A DNA stretch of 64,000 nt from Nitrosomonadales bacterium (GTDB lineage Bacteria > Pseudomonadota > Gammaproteobacteria > Burkholderiales > Gallionellaceae), in assembly GCA_023259065.1 (NCBI GenBank), contig JAHFQY010000002.1, positions 54,930 through 118,929 of the forward strand. The letters run 5' to 3'. Every line of letters starts with the position of its first letter. Within the stretch, counting starts at the first letter, position 1. This document shows positions 25,034-33,529 of the stretch, piece after piece. The position numbers were made by a program, and so were the translations under genes. The notes under the pieces were generated by a model. The model had not been told where the DNA came from. It saw only the letters and a list, made by a program, of their open reading frames with translations, and searched no databases.

Positions 25034-26056
25034 TCAAACGCCCAAGGGAAAATGACAGGCAACCTGGTGCCCCCCGCCTATGTCACGCAGTTGCGGCTCG
25101 TTGGCGGGATCGGTGCATTCTGCCGGGCGGCCGCGCTTTTCAAATACCGGGCAACGCGGCGCAAAACGGCAGCCGCGGAATGGGCGCTCAAAGTCGAACA
25201 CGCCCCATGTGGCCCGCCGCTCCAGCCTGACGGGCTGGGTTGCCTCGCGGTTCTGCTTCTCCACCAGGGATGACCACAGGATGTAGGTATAGGGATGGCG
25301 TGCGGCACTCACGACACGCTCGGTCACCCCCATTTCCACGATTTTCCCCAGGTACATGACTGCGACCTTGTGGCTCATCAGTTCCACCACCTGCAGGTCA
25401 TGGGAAATGAACATATAGGACAGGCCCAGCTGCTTTTGCAGATCGCGCAGCAGGTTCACCACCTGCGCCTGGATGGACACGTCCAGCGCACTGGTGGGCT
25501 CGTCGGCGACCAGCAGGCGCGCGCCCACGGCAAGTACGCGGGCAATGCCGATGCGGCGTTTTTCTCCGCCCGAGAGCTCGGCGGAATAGCTGCCCAGCTT
25601 GCTGTACTGCAGGTTGACCTGGTCCAGCAGGAAGCGTGACCGCACTTCCACTTCGGCATCGCTCACGCGCTCATGCACGGTGATGGCTTCCTTGAGGATG
25701 TCGCTGACGCGCATCTTGGGATTAAGCCCCGCATCCAGGTCCTGGAAGATCATCTGCATGTCGCGGCGCAGCGGGCGCATCTCGGTATCCGTCAGGTGCG
25801 TGATGTCGCGGCCATCGAATTCGATCTTGCCCGAGGTGGGCTGGGTCAGGCGCAGGATGGTGCGCGCCACCGTGGTCTTGCCGCAGCCGGACTCACCCAC
25901 CAGCCCCATGGTTTCATTCTGGCGCAGGTAGAAGCTGACCCCGTCCACCGCGGGTATGGTTCCGCCACGGCGGTTGAAAGGCGACAGCACGCTGCGCTTG
26001 CGGCTGAAGTGCTTGCTGAGCTGGTGAACTTCGAGAATGGGAGGTGTCGTCGGCAT
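25034..26056 (-). CDS. Peptide-type ABC transporter ATPase, OppF/DppF family
   Basis: A 340-residue cytosolic ATPase. Walker A GESGCGKTT, signature LSGGEKRRIGIAR and Walker B LLVADEPTSALD are intact. The C-terminal oligopeptide-binding ATPase extension contains CRFAPRCPVFEKR...PAECTD, with cysteines that in relatives bind an iron-sulphur cluster. It is the last gene of the transporter set, 13 bp after the OppD-like gene. Confidence 0.9.
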   Translation of the reverse strand: MPTTPPILEVHQLSKHFSRKRSVLSPFNRRGGTIPAVDGVSFYLRQNETMGLVGESGCGKTTVARTILRLTQPTSGKIEFDGRDITHLTDTEMRPLRRDMQMIFQDLDAGLNPKMRVSDILKEAITVHERVSDAEVEVRSRFLLDQVNLQYSKLGSYSAELSGGEKRRIGIARVLAVGARLLVADEPTSALDVSIQAQVVNLLRDLQKQLGLSYMFISHDLQVVELMSHKVAVMYLGKIVEMGVTERVVSAARHPYTYILWSSLVEKQNREATQPVRLERRATWGVFDFERPFRGCRFAPRCPVFEKRGRPAECTDPANEPQLRDIGGGHQVACHFPLGV

Positions 26057-26069
26057 GATGTATTCTGCC

Positions 26070-27167
26070 CTAGTTCACAAAGCGCCAGCAACGCACCTGG
26101 TGCCCCGGCGCTACTTCTTTCAACTCGGGATGCAGCGTGGCGCACTTGTCGCGTATCTCCGGCGTGATGCGGTTGCAGCGCGCATAGAAACGGCAACCCG
26201 GCGGCACGTTGATGGTGTCCAGCACCTCGCCCTCTATCGCCTGCAGGTTGGCGCGCGCGCGAATTTTTTGCTCGTTGGGCACCGAGGCCAGCAGGGCGGC
26301 AGTGTAGGAATGCTTGAGTTCGGCATGGGCATCCAGCAACTGGCGCGCGGGGCCGTATTCAACCACGGCGCCGCCATAGAGCACGGCCACGCGGTCGGAG
26401 AGGCGGGTGATCACGCTGATGTCGTGGCTGATCAGCAGGGTGGAAATGCCGGTCTCGCTTTTCAGCTCCTGCAGCAGGTCGACAATTTTTGATTGTATGG
26501 TGGCATCCAGGCCGGTCGTGGGTTCATCGGCAATCAGCAGCGAGGGTTCGGATGACAGGGCCATCGCGATCATGGCGCGCTGGCACATGCCGCCCGACAT
26601 GCCGGATGGATAGGTGTTATAGCGCAGGTGCGGCGTGTCTATCTTCACCCGTTCCAGCCAGTGGAGGGCGCGCTCGCGCGCTTCTTTCGCCGCGGTGATG
26701 CCGCCATGCAGGCGCACGGCTTCGGTGATCTGCTCGCCCACGGAGAGGTAGGGATTAAGCGAGGCGCGCGGGTTCTGGAAGATCATGGCAATCTCCCTGC
26801 CGCGCATGCCGGCCATGAGTTTCTCGCTGGCTTTCTGCCAGCCGCGCTCGTCCTTGCTCACCGCCATGACGCGCCCGTCGCTCTGTTCCAGCTGCACGAA
26901 ATTTTCCAGCCCGTCGAGCAGGTTACGCTGCACCTTGTCGCTGGCGTAATGAATGCTGCCGCCGATCACGCCAGGGCCGCTGCTGATCAGCCCCATCACC
27001 GACATCGCGGTGATGCTCTTGCCGCTGCCCGATTCCCCCACCACGCCCACCGTTTCGCGCCGCCCCACTTCCAGCGAAACGCCGTCCACGGAGCGCACAA
27101 AAGCCTGCTTGCGGCGCGCGTAGAAGTAGGTGCGCAGATTGTCGATTTTGAGCAGGGGTGCGGTCAT
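26070..27167 (-). CDS. Peptide-type ABC transporter ATPase, OppD/DppD family
   Basis: A 365-residue ATPase. Walker A GESGSGKS, signature MSGGMCQRAMIAMAL and Walker B LLIADEPTTGLD are seen, and GCRFYARCNRITPEIRDKC lies in the C-terminal extension. Residues 80-125 carry an insertion (QRNLLDGLENFVQLEQSDG...) between Walker A and the Q-loop that is longer than in OppD. It overlaps the permease gene upstream by one base. Confidence 0.9.
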   Translation of the reverse strand: MTAPLLKIDNLRTYFYARRKQAFVRSVDGVSLEVGRRETVGVVGESGSGKSITAMSVMGLISSGPGVIGGSIHYASDKVQRNLLDGLENFVQLEQSDGRVMAVSKDERGWQKASEKLMAGMRGREIAMIFQNPRASLNPYLSVGEQITEAVRLHGGITAAKEARERALHWLERVKIDTPHLRYNTYPSGMSGGMCQRAMIAMALSSEPSLLIADEPTTGLDATIQSKIVDLLQELKSETGISTLLISHDISVITRLSDRVAVLYGGAVVEYGPARQLLDAHAELKHSYTAALLASVPNEQKIRARANLQAIEGEVLDTINVPPGCRFYARCNRITPEIRDKCATLHPELKEVAPGHQVRCWRFVN

Positions 27168-28060
27168 TAGCGGCTCCGCTTGCCTTCGAGAATATTATTC
27201 AGCCCATCACCCAGCAGGTTGAAGCCGAGGATGGTGAACAGGATGGCGAGGGCCGGCGCGGTGGAGGGCCAGAAGTTGCCCTGCATGAAATAGTTGGCGC
27301 CGGACTGCACCATATTGCCCCATGACGGGGTGGGCTCCTGCACGCCGAAACCCAGGTAGCTGAGGCTGGTCTCCAGCAATATCGCCTCGCCCATACCCAG
27401 TGTGGCCTGGATAATCAGCAGCGCGCGGCAGTTGTACCACAGGATGTGCTTGAGGATGATCACGCGGGTGCGCAGGCCCAGCGCGATGGCGGCCTCGATG
27501 AAATTTTTCTGCGCCAGCACGCGTATCTTGCCGGCAATGGCGTTGGCCACCGCGGGAATGCCGGTGACGCCCATCACCATCATGATGTAGTAGATGTCCG
27601 GCTTGAAGGCGGCAATCACCAGCAGGATCAGCACCAGGCGCGGAAACGAGTCCACCAGGTTGGTGAAGTAGGTGATGACGGTTTCGGTATAACCACGGCG
27701 GTAGCCCGCCAGCACGCCGAGCACGATGCCGCCGCTGAGCGCGATGAAAATGGCCAGCAGCCCCGGCAGGAAATAGGCCTGTATGCCAAGTATCAGGCGC
27801 GACTGAATATCGCGCCCCATAAAGTCGGTGCCGAGCAGGTGCCCGGCCGTGCCCGGCGGCGCCATCAGCAGCTCCATGTTGATCTGCTGCGGGTCATGCG
27901 GCAGCAGGTTGAATGCGCCCAGTACATACGACACCAGCACCAGGCCGACGATCAGCAAACCGTAGCCCACATAGAGCAAGTCCGGAATGGAAAATCTCTG
28001 GTACAGCGGCAAGCTGGAAAAGTTGCTGACGGCGGCAGTGGTCTGGACATATTTTTTCAT
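27167..28060 (-). CDS. Peptide-type ABC transporter permease, OppC/DppC family
   Basis: A 297-residue inner-membrane permease. One N-terminal helix (about 32-52) precedes GTDFMGRDIQSRLILG, typical of OppC. The coupling EAA motif is EAAIALGLRTRVIILKHIL, and SYLGFGVQEPTPSWGNM follows. It pairs with the OppB-like permease encoded 16 bp upstream. Confidence 0.9.
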   Translation of the reverse strand: MKKYVQTTAAVSNFSSLPLYQRFSIPDLLYVGYGLLIVGLVLVSYVLGAFNLLPHDPQQINMELLMAPPGTAGHLLGTDFMGRDIQSRLILGIQAYFLPGLLAIFIALSGGIVLGVLAGYRRGYTETVITYFTNLVDSFPRLVLILLVIAAFKPDIYYIMMVMGVTGIPAVANAIAGKIRVLAQKNFIEAAIALGLRTRVIILKHILWYNCRALLIIQATLGMGEAILLETSLSYLGFGVQEPTPSWGNMVQSGANYFMQGNFWPSTAPALAILFTILGFNLLGDGLNNILEGKRSR

Positions 28061-28076
28061 CGTGTATCCCGGCGCC

Positions 28077-29030
28077 TCAGTCGCGCGCCCCGTGCGGATT
28101 AACTGCGGTGAAAACCATGCGCTGTATCATGCTGCCCAGACGCACGAATATCGCGGCAATCAGGGCAATGCCCATGATCACCGGAAAGTCGCGGTCCTGC
28201 GCGGCCTGCCATGCCATGCGCCCCATGCCCGGCCAGTTGAAGATTTGCTCGACGATCACCGCCCCGCCCAGGATGAAGGGAATTTTCGCGGCAAAGATTT
28301 CGCTCACCGGCAGCAGCAGCCCCTCCTTGAAAGCATGGCGCCACACCGACGCCCCCTTGGCACGCGCAGTGCGGATGTAGTCTTCAGCCATCACCCGGCT
28401 CATCTCTTCGCGCAGGTAGCGGATGACCTCGCTGATGGTGCCGCTGCCCAGCCCCAGCACCAGCACCGGCACCAGCGTGTACAGCCAGCCGTCGCCCATG
28501 CCGGAGGAAAGCGGAAAAAACCCGAAGCCATGCACCGACACATAGATGACGATATAGGCCAGCCAGAATACCGGCAGGGCGGAGAACACATAGCCGAGCA
28601 TGGTGAGCGGCCAGCTGATGGCCACCGAGTGGCCGCGCATGGACGAATAGAGCGCGATGGGCACGGCGATAAACAGCGTGACCAGCATGGAACCCAGGGT
28701 GAGATACAGGGTGTTGAGGCTGACGTGGATCAGCTCGCCGGCCACCGGCATGCCGGTGCGCACCGAGGTGCCGAAGTTGCCGCCCAGCACATTGTGCAGC
28801 CAGGACAGATATTGCCCGTACCAGCTTTGCTGCGCGCCCAGTGCCACGCGGATGCCGGCCAGCGCCTGCTCGCTGGGCATTTGCCCTTCCAGCAATACAC
28901 TGAAGGGATCACCCGGCGCGGCATACAGGATGATGAACACCACAAAGCTGACGCCCAGCAACAGCAGCAAGGCCAGGCCCAGCTCCTTGAGCAGGGTTCT
29001 GGCCAGGGCGCGCAGCGGCATGAATTTCAT
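28077..29030 (-). CDS. Peptide-type ABC transporter permease, OppB/DppB family
   Basis: A 317-residue permease. One N-terminal helix (about 15-38) precedes YAAPGDPFSVLL. The EAA loop is YIRTARAKGASVWRHAFKEG, then GGAVIVEQIFNWPGMG, typical of OppB. The start at 29030 is chosen over one 15 codons upstream because family members begin with a short basic tail before the first helix. Confidence 0.9.
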   Translation of the reverse strand: MKFMPLRALARTLLKELGLALLLLLGVSFVVFIILYAAPGDPFSVLLEGQMPSEQALAGIRVALGAQQSWYGQYLSWLHNVLGGNFGTSVRTGMPVAGELIHVSLNTLYLTLGSMLVTLFIAVPIALYSSMRGHSVAISWPLTMLGYVFSALPVFWLAYIVIYVSVHGFGFFPLSSGMGDGWLYTLVPVLVLGLGSGTISEVIRYLREEMSRVMAEDYIRTARAKGASVWRHAFKEGLLLPVSEIFAAKIPFILGGAVIVEQIFNWPGMGRMAWQAAQDRDFPVIMGIALIAAIFVRLGSMIQRMVFTAVNPHGARD

Positions 29031-29090
29031 GGCTTGTACCTGCCCGGTGTGCAAGCCGTCACTGCGCTTGCACACCCGGCCAGTGACGGC

Positions 29091-30710
29091 TTATTTTTGC
29101 GCCGCAGCGGGGATATACCACTCATCGGCATAGGAGAAAAACTTGTATGGGTGGATGGCCACGTGCTGCACTTTCTTGTGATACGCGCTGTAGTTGGTGA
29201 GCGTCCACAGGAAGGTGTAGGGCGCCTCATCGGCCAGCAGCGCATGCAGCTTGCGGTTGATGGTGCGGCGCTTTTCGTGATCCAGCGTCAGCTTGCTCTC
29301 CACGATCAGCGCATCGACTTCGGGATTGGAGTAGCCACCGAAGTTGTTTTTCCACGGGCCGATTTCAGCGGAGTGGAACAGTGATGAAATGTCAGCCGAG
29401 TCGTCAAACACCCAGGATGCAAAGATGATATCGAAGCTGTGGTCGGCAAAAACATTTTCCTTCCACGATTGCCATTCCTTGAACTCGACCTTGACCGAGA
29501 CGCCGATATTCTTGAGGTAGTTCTGGAACGCCAGCACCACGCGCTTGACCGCCTCGCTTTCCTTCTCGATGGGCACCAGCAGGGTCAGCGCCAGCTTCTT
29601 GCCATCCTTCTGCATAATGCCGTCCGAGCCCTGCTTGAAGCCGGCTTCGCGCAGCAATTCGGTCGCCTTCTGGGTATTGAAAGGCATGGGCTGCACGTCC
29701 AGGTTGTAGGCCCAGCTGCCGGGTGCAAACGGGCCGGAGATGATGGTGCCCTGGCCGTTGAAGAAGGCATCCAGCATTTCCTGGCGGTTGACCGCATAGC
29801 CAAACGCCTGGCGCACGCGCTTGTCGGCCAGCAGGGGGTTGCGCAGGTTGTAGCCGAAGAAGGAATACGACAGCGCATTGTAGGGCTGCAGGATGAAGCG
29901 CTTGTCGCCCTGGATCTCGGCGATGCTGCGCGGGTTCACCAGCACGATCATGTCGATGGCGTTGAAGGTCAGCGCCTGCGTCAGGATGTTCTGGTCGGCA
30001 AACGGCTTGGCGGTAAACTGGTCGATATGCGGGCGGCCTTTGAAATATTTCTGGTTGGCAACCATCACGATCTCGCGGTCGGCATTGATGTTCTTCAGCA
30101 TGTAGGGGCCGGTGCCGATCGGGTGCTGCACAAAATAATCTTCGCGGGTCAGGTATAGCGGGTTGGACGGGCCATGGCGCGGAATGATCTTGAAGCTGAA
30201 CTTGGCCAGCGCATTCAGCACCGGACGCTTCAGGGTGAACTGCACGGTATAGTCGTCCAGTTTTTCCGCTTTCTCGATAAACTCGTAACGCACCTTGAGC
30301 GGGGTGATGGTCTTCGGGTTCATCATGATGTTGTAGGTAAACACCACGTCGTTGGCGGTAAACGGCTTGGCATCCTCGCCCGGCTTGGGATGCCAGGTCA
30401 CGTCCTTGCGCAGGAAGAAGGTGTAAGTCCTGCCGTCACGCGAGGCTTCCCAGCGCTGCGCCAGTTCGGGCACGATTTCCTGCCGCTCGCTGATGCCGAC
30501 CAGGCCGTTGAAAATCAGCTCGCTCAGGCGCATCGAAATCATTTCGTTGCTGGTAATCGGGTCCAGTGTCGCGGGGCGGCCATATTCACCGTAGTTCAGG
30601 TTGCCGCCATCCGGCCGGTTGCTCTTCCTGATATCTGCAGCCTGCGCAACACCAACTGCGGAGCCCAGCAGGCTCAAGGCCAACATCACTATGATAGATA
30701 TTTGTTTCAT
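29091..30710 (-). CDS. Periplasmic substrate-binding protein, family 5 (peptide/nickel type)
   Basis: A 539-residue exported protein with signal peptide residues 1-26 (ending VAQAA); GAGAGAAG precedes the ATG. The family 5 signature is present: RPATLDPITSNEMISM, LSELIFNGLV, PELAQRWEASRDGRTYTFFLR, FTANDVVFTY and a later IGTGPYMLK. It delivers a ligand to the permeases encoded downstream. Whether the ligand is peptide, heme, metal-chelate or other cannot be told. The TPR gene upstream is 87 bp away. Confidence 0.9.
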   Translation of the reverse strand: MKQISIIVMLALSLLGSAVGVAQAADIRKSNRPDGGNLNYGEYGRPATLDPITSNEMISMRLSELIFNGLVGISERQEIVPELAQRWEASRDGRTYTFFLRKDVTWHPKPGEDAKPFTANDVVFTYNIMMNPKTITPLKVRYEFIEKAEKLDDYTVQFTLKRPVLNALAKFSFKIIPRHGPSNPLYLTREDYFVQHPIGTGPYMLKNINADREIVMVANQKYFKGRPHIDQFTAKPFADQNILTQALTFNAIDMIVLVNPRSIAEIQGDKRFILQPYNALSYSFFGYNLRNPLLADKRVRQAFGYAVNRQEMLDAFFNGQGTIISGPFAPGSWAYNLDVQPMPFNTQKATELLREAGFKQGSDGIMQKDGKKLALTLLVPIEKESEAVKRVVLAFQNYLKNIGVSVKVEFKEWQSWKENVFADHSFDIIFASWVFDDSADISSLFHSAEIGPWKNNFGGYSNPEVDALIVESKLTLDHEKRRTINRKLHALLADEAPYTFLWTLTNYSAYHKKVQHVAIHPYKFFSYADEWYIPAAAQK

Positions 30711-30765
30711 GACTTCTCTCCCGATATATTCTGCGCGTGCTTCTGTTGCGACACCCAAACCTTAA

Positions 30766-30814
30766 ACCACTAGAAAATTTTCACATCGCCTTACCACTAG
30801 AAAATCTTTACATC
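30766..30814. repeat. Short tandem duplication at the TPR gene 3' end
   Basis: Two 22-bp units, 30766-30787 and 30793-30814 (ACCACTAGAAAAT...ACATC), are 27 bp apart and match at 20 of 22 bases. The second unit encodes the last residues and stop of the TPR protein; the first is a non-coding copy just downstream of that stop. Confidence 0.6.
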
Positions 30815-32299
30815 TCCGGCGCTTTGCTGCTCCATTGCATAGATTCCCTGCATGGCATCCTGTATCTGGCGCACTACTGGGTATTGCTTGCTCATTTCAA
30901 AATAGATCTCCAGGCTCTCGGAGAATTTCTTGTTGTGGTAATAGGCCAGCGCCAAGCCTGTCAGCATGACAGGGTCGTTTACATCAATCTTGTTCTTGTT
31001 GGCCTTGTCACGCCCCGCTTCCATATACAGCACGGCCCTGGCGTAATCCTTGCGCGCCAGATAATATTTTCCCAGCGCGACGCTCAGCGGGAAGAATTTC
31101 TTCCCTTCCCCCGTCTCGCTGGCTGCAACAGCGCGCTTCTCGAATTTCGCGCAATCTGCGCGGGCCTGCATGCAGCTCAGAATGACTTCCGCCAGCAACT
31201 CGGGCCTGTTTGCAGACTGCTCGGCCAAGTCCATCCATATCACATTGGCCACCTGATGCTTGCCGGACAGGTATTGCGCGGCAGCCTGGCGCGAACGCGC
31301 ATGATCGCGGTACTGCGCGGGCATCTGCGACTGCGCCAGAAAGAGCGCGGCCTGATTTTGCGACTGCTCAGCCTTTCCCTGCATCAGGTAGGCGTCCGCC
31401 AGAAAATACGCGGCAGTATTGCCCAGCTTGGGATCGCGCCCGGCTTGCTCAAGGTAGAGGATGGCCATGCGCAAATGCGCCTGCGCAATGCTCCCCAGCA
31501 AGCCCGGATCATAAAAATTGATGCTTTTCGATTGCCCCAGGCTCTCGATATAGGATGCATTCCTGTATTCAAAAGTCGCCAGTAGATCCAGGGCCTTTTC
31601 CGGGGCGCCACTCTGGCTGTATGCACGCAACAGGTTTATCAGCATTGCGGTATCCGGCACCTTGCCCTGCTTCTTGGTTTCGGCCATGGCCTCATCCGCC
31701 ATGTCCTGCAAATGGCGTTCCTGCACGCCCGCAGTCGCATATGCTGCAGCCAGTGCGGCCTTTTCCGCCGGCACCTTGCCGCCTACCGTTCCCCACACCG
31801 CCCTGGCTTGCTGCGACTGCTTCTGCTGCCAGTACGCCGCCCCCAGCTCCACATTGGCATAGGCCTTATAAGCGGGAGTGACAGCGCTGCCGCCGGCAAA
31901 GCGTTGCAGGAGCTTCACGCCTTCAGCCAGCTTGTCTTCTTCCAGCAATGCACGCGCCAGGAAGAAATCGGCATAGCGGCTGGCATTCGCGTTTTTTTGC
32001 CCGGCCAGTTTTTTCAGGTAATCCATTTCTATGGGCAGGGCGCTGCGCTGCAACTCCTGGTACAGCTCGGCACTGCGCAGATATATCATCCCCAGGGTCA
32101 GGCGTGCCGCCGGCTGGCTGATGCTGTCCATCGCGGCCAACTGCGGGCGCAACAGGCGCCCGGCCTCTTCATACGCATGCTTCTCATACAGCTTCATGGC
32201 GCGCGCCGTAACGTCTTCAGCGGCAAGCACGCCGGCCGCCACTGTCAGCAGCAGTGTCAGCAAGCCCAGCCGGAAAATGTCATGTGCGCGCATCATCAT
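30797..32299 (-). CDS. Exported tetratricopeptide-repeat protein
   Basis: A 500-residue protein with a signal peptide (about 1-27, ending GVLAA). Repeated helical pairs with TPR-like spacing follow: AMKLYEKHAYEEAGRLLRPQ, ANVELGAAYWQQKQSQQARAVW, LGKYYLARKDYARAVLYMEA and LALAYYHNKKFSESLEIYFE. It is a probable periplasmic scaffold. It overlaps the propeller gene upstream by 4 bp, so the two are made together. Confidence 0.75.
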   Translation of the reverse strand: MMMRAHDIFRLGLLTLLLTVAAGVLAAEDVTARAMKLYEKHAYEEAGRLLRPQLAAMDSISQPAARLTLGMIYLRSAELYQELQRSALPIEMDYLKKLAGQKNANASRYADFFLARALLEEDKLAEGVKLLQRFAGGSAVTPAYKAYANVELGAAYWQQKQSQQARAVWGTVGGKVPAEKAALAAAYATAGVQERHLQDMADEAMAETKKQGKVPDTAMLINLLRAYSQSGAPEKALDLLATFEYRNASYIESLGQSKSINFYDPGLLGSIAQAHLRMAILYLEQAGRDPKLGNTAAYFLADAYLMQGKAEQSQNQAALFLAQSQMPAQYRDHARSRQAAAQYLSGKHQVANVIWMDLAEQSANRPELLAEVILSCMQARADCAKFEKRAVAASETGEGKKFFPLSVALGKYYLARKDYARAVLYMEAGRDKANKNKIDVNDPVMLTGLALAYYHNKKFSESLEIYFEMSKQYPVVRQIQDAMQGIYAMEQQSAGDVKIF

Positions 32300-33516
32300 T
32301 TATTTTTCAGTTTGGCGATAAAAATCTGATCCCACTGATCCACCTGGGCGCGGAATGCAATCAGCCCGTTCGGCCCGCATGCAACATCGTGGTTCATTTT
32401 AGTGCCGGTTCTCAGTTGCACGCTCTTTCTGCTGGCCAGATCAACCATGTAAATCGGGTTGTATTCCAGCTTTTCATCTTTCACATAAACCAGGGCGTGG
32501 CCGTCTGCCATCCAGGCCGGCCCCTGCTCCACGTCAGGCACCACATCTGTTGCCACGATTTTTTGTGCCAGCGCCTCGCCGCTGACACCATCGCTGCCAT
32601 CCGCCGCCACCACCGCCAATGACCACACTTTCGGGTCGCCCGCCGCGTTGTAGTTGGTATAGAAGGCGATTTTTCTGCCGTCCGGCGACCATGCCGGGCG
32701 CAGATCGTCATACGGCCAGCGCGTCAGCGCCCGCAGGCTCTCTGCCGGTTTTTTAGGGTCATCCATGACATACACCTCATGATTCTCGGTGCTGCCGTAT
32801 ATCATCACGATCTTCTTTCCGTCCGGCGACCAGCGCGGATACAGATAAGGCTTGTCACCGCGCGTCAGCTGGGTCACGGCGCGTGTCACCGGGTCCAGCA
32901 GGTAGGCATCCCCCTTGCCGGTGCGACCGGAGACAAAAACCAGCTGATCCGCAACCGGCGACCACTGCGCCAGGCCGTCTTTTTCCTTGTGATCGGTCAG
33001 GCGCTGCGCGCTTCCCCCCAGCATCTGGCTGTAAACATCATAATTTCCCTCGCCGCCGTTGCTCATAAAGGCTACGCGCTTGCTGTCGCGCGCCCAGCTC
33101 ACTCCGGTGTTGTAACTGGGCTCCTCGACAAAACCGGGCATGAAAAACTGCTTCTCCTTGCTCTCTTTCTCGTCAGCGGCGGATATCTGGAAATAAATCT
33201 TGTGCAGCTGTGTGCCGTCCGTGCGCGCAATCACAATCTCGCGCTTGTCACCGCGACTGCGCTCAAAAGCAATCATGCTGCCGGCAGCAGACCACACCGG
33301 ATTCGAGTCGTTGCGGCCAGCCTCTACTGCTGACAGCGCGCGCACATACTCGGGCTCCATCACTTCACGGCCAGCCTCGGAACCGTCTGTAGCTTGGCGT
33401 GCTGCAGCCTCGGGCGCCTGCAGCGGCACGCCCATCTCCAGATCGGCAGCGCACGCCGCGCCGGCCGCAAGCAGCGCCAATGCGGCCGGCCAATACACGC
33501 GATAGTGTTTATTCAC
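32296..33516 (-). CDS. Exported TolB-like beta-propeller protein (PD40 repeats)
   Basis: A 406-residue protein with signal peptide 1-23 (ACAA). At least five PD40/WD40-like blades are visible: NPVWSAAGSMIAFERSR, GVSWARDSKRVAFMSN, LAQWSPVADQLVFVSGR, YPRWSPDGKKIVMIYG and RPAWSPDGRKIAFYTN. This is the propeller half of the TolB architecture without the N-terminal domain; a TolB/CsgG-type domain is encoded by the lipoprotein gene 13 bp upstream. Periplasmic protein-protein contact is the likely role. Confidence 0.8.
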   Translation of the reverse strand: MNKHYRVYWPAALALLAAGAACAADLEMGVPLQAPEAAARQATDGSEAGREVMEPEYVRALSAVEAGRNDSNPVWSAAGSMIAFERSRGDKREIVIARTDGTQLHKIYFQISAADEKESKEKQFFMPGFVEEPSYNTGVSWARDSKRVAFMSNGGEGNYDVYSQMLGGSAQRLTDHKEKDGLAQWSPVADQLVFVSGRTGKGDAYLLDPVTRAVTQLTRGDKPYLYPRWSPDGKKIVMIYGSTENHEVYVMDDPKKPAESLRALTRWPYDDLRPAWSPDGRKIAFYTNYNAAGDPKVWSLAVVAADGSDGVSGEALAQKIVATDVVPDVEQGPAWMADGHALVYVKDEKLEYNPIYMVDLASRKSVQLRTGTKMNHDVACGPNGLIAFRAQVDQWDQIFIAKLKNK

Positions 33517-33529
33517 TTACGCTCCGCCA

